Shown piece after piece: positions 61,194-64,000 of a stretch of DNA of 64,000 nucleotides. Within the stretch, counting starts at the first letter, position 1. Each line of letters opens with the position of its first letter. The DNA comes from Chryseobacterium nepalense. GTDB taxonomy: Bacteria; Bacteroidota; Bacteroidia; Flavobacteriales; Weeksellaceae. The notes under the pieces are model-generated. The model was given only the letters and a program-made list of their open reading frames with translations, searched no databases and was not told the origin of the DNA. A program made the position numbers and the translations under genes. The stretch spans positions 3,348,001 through 3,412,000 of the forward strand of contig NZ_CP096203.1 of NCBI RefSeq assembly GCF_023195755.1, written 5' to 3'.

Positions 61194-61235
61194 TAATGCA
61201 ATTTTGTTGCATTAGTGAATTTATTTTTATCTTTG
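61194..61235 (+). promoter_or_regulatory. Promoter with overlapping perfect palindrome
   Basis: TAATGCAA (61194-61201) and TTGCATTA (61207-61214) form a perfect 8-bp inverted repeat with a 5-bp centre. Its right half contains the -33 TTG (61207-61209), 18 bp before the -7 box TATCTTTG (61228-61235). That is the layout of a repressor operator. Confidence 0.75.
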
Positions 61236-61286
61236 CTGAATAATAACGGTTCGTTACTTGTAGTAACTATCAACAAATAAATACTT

Positions 61287-62186
61287 ATGAAAAATAACTT
61301 TGACGTAATCATAATAGGAGGAAGCTATACTGGACTTTCTGCCGGAATGTCTCTCGGAAGATCATTAAGAAATGTTTTGATTATCGACAGCGGAAAACCT
61401 TGTAACTGGCAGACTCCTCATTCACATAACTTTCTTACGCAGGATGGTAAAGCTCCGAAAGAAATTTCAGAAATAGCAAAAGACCAGGTTTTAAAATATG
61501 AAACGGTAAGTTTTCTTGAAGGCAGGGTTGCAAAAACATCTCAAAATTCAGAAGGTTTTGAAGTGGAAATAGATAACGGTGAAAAATTTTCAGCTAAAAA
61601 AATAATTCTGGCTTCCGGAGTTAAAGATCAGATACCGGATATTAAAGGATTTGCCGAGTGTTGGGGGATTTCCGTGATCCATTGTCCTTATTGTCACGGC
61701 TATGAGGTTAAAGGTAAAAAAACAGGAATTCTTTCCAACGGTGATCTTGCTTTCGAATTTTCAAAACTGGTTTTTAATCTGTCTAAAGATCTCAGTTTAT
61801 TTACCAACGGAGAATGTACATTAAATGAAGAACAGATAGAGAGATTCAGTCAAAATAAAATTAATATTGTTGAAGACGAAATAAAAGAAATTGTTCATGA
61901 AAATGGTAATATCCGGAAAATTGTATTTAAAAACGGAAGCGAAAAAGCTCTTGAAGCATTGTATGCAAAAATTCCTTTTGAGCAGAATATCAATACCGAA
62001 GATTTACAGCTTGAACTTACCGAGCATGGGTTTATTAAAATAGACCATTTTCATAAAACAAGTACCGATGGTGTATTTGCCTGTGGTGACAATACCACCA
62101 TGATGCGATCTGTAGCCAATGCGGTTGCGCAGGGAAATTTTACCGGAGCCATTGTGAATAAAGAATTATCAGAAGACGGATTTTAA
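61287..62186 (+). CDS. Thioredoxin-reductase-like FAD/NAD(P) oxidoreductase
   Basis: 299 residues. The FAD-binding start VIIIGGSYTGLSAGMSLG and the redox pair CPYC in SVIHCPYCHGYEVKG place it in the TrxB-like family. The C-terminal FAD motif FACGDNTTMMRSVANAVAQG is present. The NAD(P)-binding centre is short (KKTGILSNGDLAFEFSKLVF) and lacks a clear GxGxxA motif, so cofactor use may be unusual. A 51-nt leader separates the -7 box from ATG 61287. The palindrome upstream suggests repression by a small-molecule or redox sensor, not identified here. Confidence 0.85.
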   Translation: MKNNFDVIIIGGSYTGLSAGMSLGRSLRNVLIIDSGKPCNWQTPHSHNFLTQDGKAPKEISEIAKDQVLKYETVSFLEGRVAKTSQNSEGFEVEIDNGEKFSAKKIILASGVKDQIPDIKGFAECWGISVIHCPYCHGYEVKGKKTGILSNGDLAFEFSKLVFNLSKDLSLFTNGECTLNEEQIERFSQNKINIVEDEIKEIVHENGNIRKIVFKNGSEKALEALYAKIPFEQNINTEDLQLELTEHGFIKIDHFHKTSTDGVFACGDNTTMMRSVANAVAQGNFTGAIVNKELSEDGF

Positions 62187-62208
62187 TTTCTTTTGATTCA
62201 TACGATAT

Positions 62209-62238
62209 TCCTCTCAAAGTATTTGGGAGGATTTTTTT
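62209..62238 (+). terminator. Intrinsic terminator
   Basis: TCCTCTCAAA and TTTGGGAGGA pair (one G-T) around GTA and run into seven T. Confidence 0.85.
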
Positions 62239-62413
62239 ATTTCATTTTAAAAATTTAAGGTAAGAATCAGAAAATACTGTGGAAATCTCATTAAACAGCA
62301 AATATTCAGGATGTATTGTTAATGATAAGGCTAAAAATCATATGGATGTATACCGCAATCTCGGCGGAAATTTCGTATTTTTGGGGTGAAAAATTTCAAA
62401 AACTAAAAGTAAA

Positions 62414-63679
62414 ATGGATATTATTTTCGACCTGATTGAAAAAGAAAGACAAAGACAAACTCATGGAATTGAGATGATTGCATCAGAGAACTTTGTTTCT
62501 GATAATGTGATGAAAGCCGTGGGAAGTGTGCTTACCAATAAATATGCTGAAGGATATCCCGGAAAAAGATATTACGGAGGTTGCGAAGTAGTAGATGAGG
62601 TTGAAACGCTGGCTATTGAAAGAGCAAAACAGCTTTTTGGGGTGGACTATGTAAATGTACAGCCGCATTCAGGTTCTCAGGCGAATGCCGCCATTTATCT
62701 TGCCGTTTTAAAACCGGGCGACAAAATTATGGGAATGGATCTTTCTATGGGAGGTCACCTTACTCATGGTTCTTCGGTTAATTTTTCAGGAATTCAGTAT
62801 GATGTGGTTTCTTACGGAGTGCAGCAAGAGACTGGTCTTATCGATTACGATCAAATGAGAGAAGTTGCTCTGAGAGAAAAGCCTAAAATGCTTATCGCCG
62901 GTTTTTCAGCATATTCTCGTGATCTTGATTATGCCAAATTCAGAGAAGTAGCAGACGAAATTGGTGCGACACTTTGGGCAGATATTGCACATCCTGCCGG
63001 TTTGGTAGCTAAAGGTCTATTGAATTCCCCATTTGAGCACTGTCATGTTGTAACGACAACTACTCATAAAACATTGAGAGGTCCGCGTGGAGGAATGATT
63101 ATGATGGGAAAAGATTTTGAAAATACATATGGCCACAAAACTCCGAAAGGGGAAATCAAAATGATGAGCCAGGTATTGGATGGTTCCGTTTTTCCGGGTA
63201 TTCAGGGAGGTCCGCTGGAGCATGTGATTGCCGGAAAAGCAGTTGCTTTCGGGGAAGCTTTGGATGTGAAATTTGAAACCTATGCAAAGCAGGTAAAATC
63301 CAATGCACAGGCATTAGCAAAAGCAATGATTGACAGAGGTTTTGATATTGTAAGCGGAGGAACGGATAATCATTTAATGCTTGTAGATCTCAGAAACAAA
63401 GGTGTAAACGGTAAAGAAACTGAAAAAGCTTTGGTGCTTGCTGATATTACCTGCAACAAGAACATGGTTCCTTTTGATGACAAATCACCATTTACAACTT
63501 CAGGGATCAGATTGGGAACTGCAGCTATCACCACAAGAGGATTGAAAGAGAATGATATGGATACTATTGCAGGATTAATTTCTGAAGTAGTAGACAATAT
63601 TAAAAATGAAGAAGTACTTACTTCCGTTAGAAAAAAAGTGAATGAATTAATGGAAGGCAAAGCTTTATTTAACTATTAA
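62414..63679 (+). CDS. glyA: Serine hydroxymethyltransferase
   Basis: 421 residues. PLP enzyme that interconverts serine and glycine and charges tetrahydrofolate. Landmarks are [59 protein letters not shown] and the Schiff-base Lys in [17 protein letters not shown] -7 box TATTTTTG (62376-62383) gives a leader of about 25-30 nt. Full length for the family. Confidence 0.97.
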   Translation: MDIIFDLIEKERQRQTHGIEMIASENFVSDNVMKAVGSVLTNKYAEGYPGKRYYGGCEVVDEVETLAIERAKQLFGVDYVNVQPHSGSQANAAIYLAVLKPGDKIMGMDLSMGGHLTHGSSVNFSGIQYDVVSYGVQQETGLIDYDQMREVALREKPKMLIAGFSAYSRDLDYAKFREVADEIGATLWADIAHPAGLVAKGLLNSPFEHCHVVTTTTHKTLRGPRGGMIMMGKDFENTYGHKTPKGEIKMMSQVLDGSVFPGIQGGPLEHVIAGKAVAFGEALDVKFETYAKQVKSNAQALAKAMIDRGFDIVSGGTDNHLMLVDLRNKGVNGKETEKALVLADITCNKNMVPFDDKSPFTTSGIRLGTAAITTRGLKENDMDTIAGLISEVVDNIKNEEVLTSVRKKVNELMEGKALFNY

Positions 63680-63699
63680 TTAATATCAAAATAAAATAT

Positions 63700-63728
63700 A
63701 AAGAATGGGCATCTGCTCATTCTTTTTT
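63700..63728 (+). terminator. Intrinsic terminator of glyA
   Basis: AAAGAATGGGC and GCTCATTCTTT pair (one G-T) around a 4-nt loop and run into TTTTT. The next coding start lies only 8 bp beyond. Confidence 0.8.
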
Positions 63729-63735
63729 ATGGAAT

Positions 63736-64000
63736 ATGGAAAAGAAATCGTTCACTTTTGATGAGATAAAACAAAAGCTGGTAAACTATTGTGTGTACCA
63801 GGATCGCTGTCATTATGAAGTTGAACAAAAAATGAAAGAGTTTCTCCTTATTGATGAAGCGAAAGAGGAAATCATGCTTTATCTTTTACAGGAAAATTAT
63901 TTAAATGAAGAACGGTTTACGCGAAGCTATATCCGCGGGAAATTTTATATTAAACACTGGGGAAAAACGAAAATTAAAATTCACCTTAAACAAAAGCAGG
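63736..64000 (+). CDS. recX: RecX family regulatory protein (3' end outside window)
   Basis: The first 88 codons of a gene that runs off the end. It shows the RecX helical repeats: YCVYQDRCHYEVEQKMKEF, then LLQENYLNEERFTRSYIRGK and FYIKHWGKTKIKIHLKQKQ. RecX binds RecA filaments and modulates recombination. The ATG lies 8 bp after the glyA terminator hairpin and I see no separate promoter. It may depend on read-through. Confidence 0.75.
   Translation, partial: MEKKSFTFDEIKQKLVNYCVYQDRCHYEVEQKMKEFLLIDEAKEEIMLYLLQENYLNEERFTRSYIRGKFYIKHWGKTKIKIHLKQKQ

Noticed and set aside
1..64000. tRNA genes, prophage or transposon
   Set aside because: No cloverleaf sequence, integrase, transposase or phage structural gene was seen on either strand.

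Overview
The window looks like chromosomal DNA of a Flavobacteriia member, most like Chryseobacterium or a close Weeksellaceae relative. It is AT-rich and its intergenic stretches are very AT-rich. Most genes lack a Shine-Dalgarno sequence. Many carry the Bacteroidetes -7 promoter element TAnnTTTG just upstream. The protein set (DUF1573, TerD, OstA-like, START-like and YqgE proteins, a large SpvB/RHS protein, an S16 with an Ala/Glu-rich tail) is typical of the group. I see no rRNA, tRNA, CRISPR array, transposase or prophage. The only RNA gene I can support is rnpB at about 41.28-41.60 kb.

Layout. 0-8 kb is a polymorphic-toxin type locus: the end of a secreted protein, a 2164-residue SpvB/FG-GAP/RHS protein with an HETGH-bearing C-terminal tip, a small lipoprotein that is a candidate immunity protein, and an exported protein. 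8-24 kb is mostly housekeeping: DnaQ-like exonuclease, pssA, an LTA-synthase-like enzyme, pdhB, kup, a Fur-like regulator overlapping an OstA-like gene, a class III aminotransferase, a START-like protein, a degenerate class IV aminotransferase fold, yqgE/pdxH, an HU gene and panD with a flippase-like protein. 24-36 kb holds terD, an M3 peptidase, SRPBCC, Gre-like and nitroreductase genes, rpsP-rimM, and a secreted serine hydrolase behind two regulators. 36-49 kb holds asnS, rpoN, an ECF sigma factor with a membrane partner, rnpB, ppk2, DUF1573, valS, DUF4241, a PfkB kinase, and an alpha/beta hydrolase overlapping an HD hydrolase. 49-64 kb holds an outer-membrane-type gene broken by one in-frame stop, DUF72, the class I ribonucleotide reductase genes with a TIR-domain gene between nrdB and nrdA, a MacAB-like ABC efflux operon, a thioredoxin-reductase-like flavoprotein behind a perfect palindrome, glyA and the start of recX.

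The observations most worth following are these. (1) A TIR-domain gene lies inside the ribonucleotide reductase operon. (2) The RHS tip carries a metallopeptidase-like motif and is followed by a lipoprotein. (3) Degenerate short tandem repeats with unit lengths of 6, 7 or 8 bp recur at gene boundaries, often as inverted arms, and one heptamer array sits in frame inside the M3 peptidase gene. (4) A class IV aminotransferase-fold protein has lost both PLP-binding catalytic positions. (5) In several genes the -7 box sits only 3-4 nt before the start codon, which suggests leaderless mRNAs. (6) A gene is interrupted by a single nonsense codon. No searches were run; all family names come from motifs read directly from the sequence.
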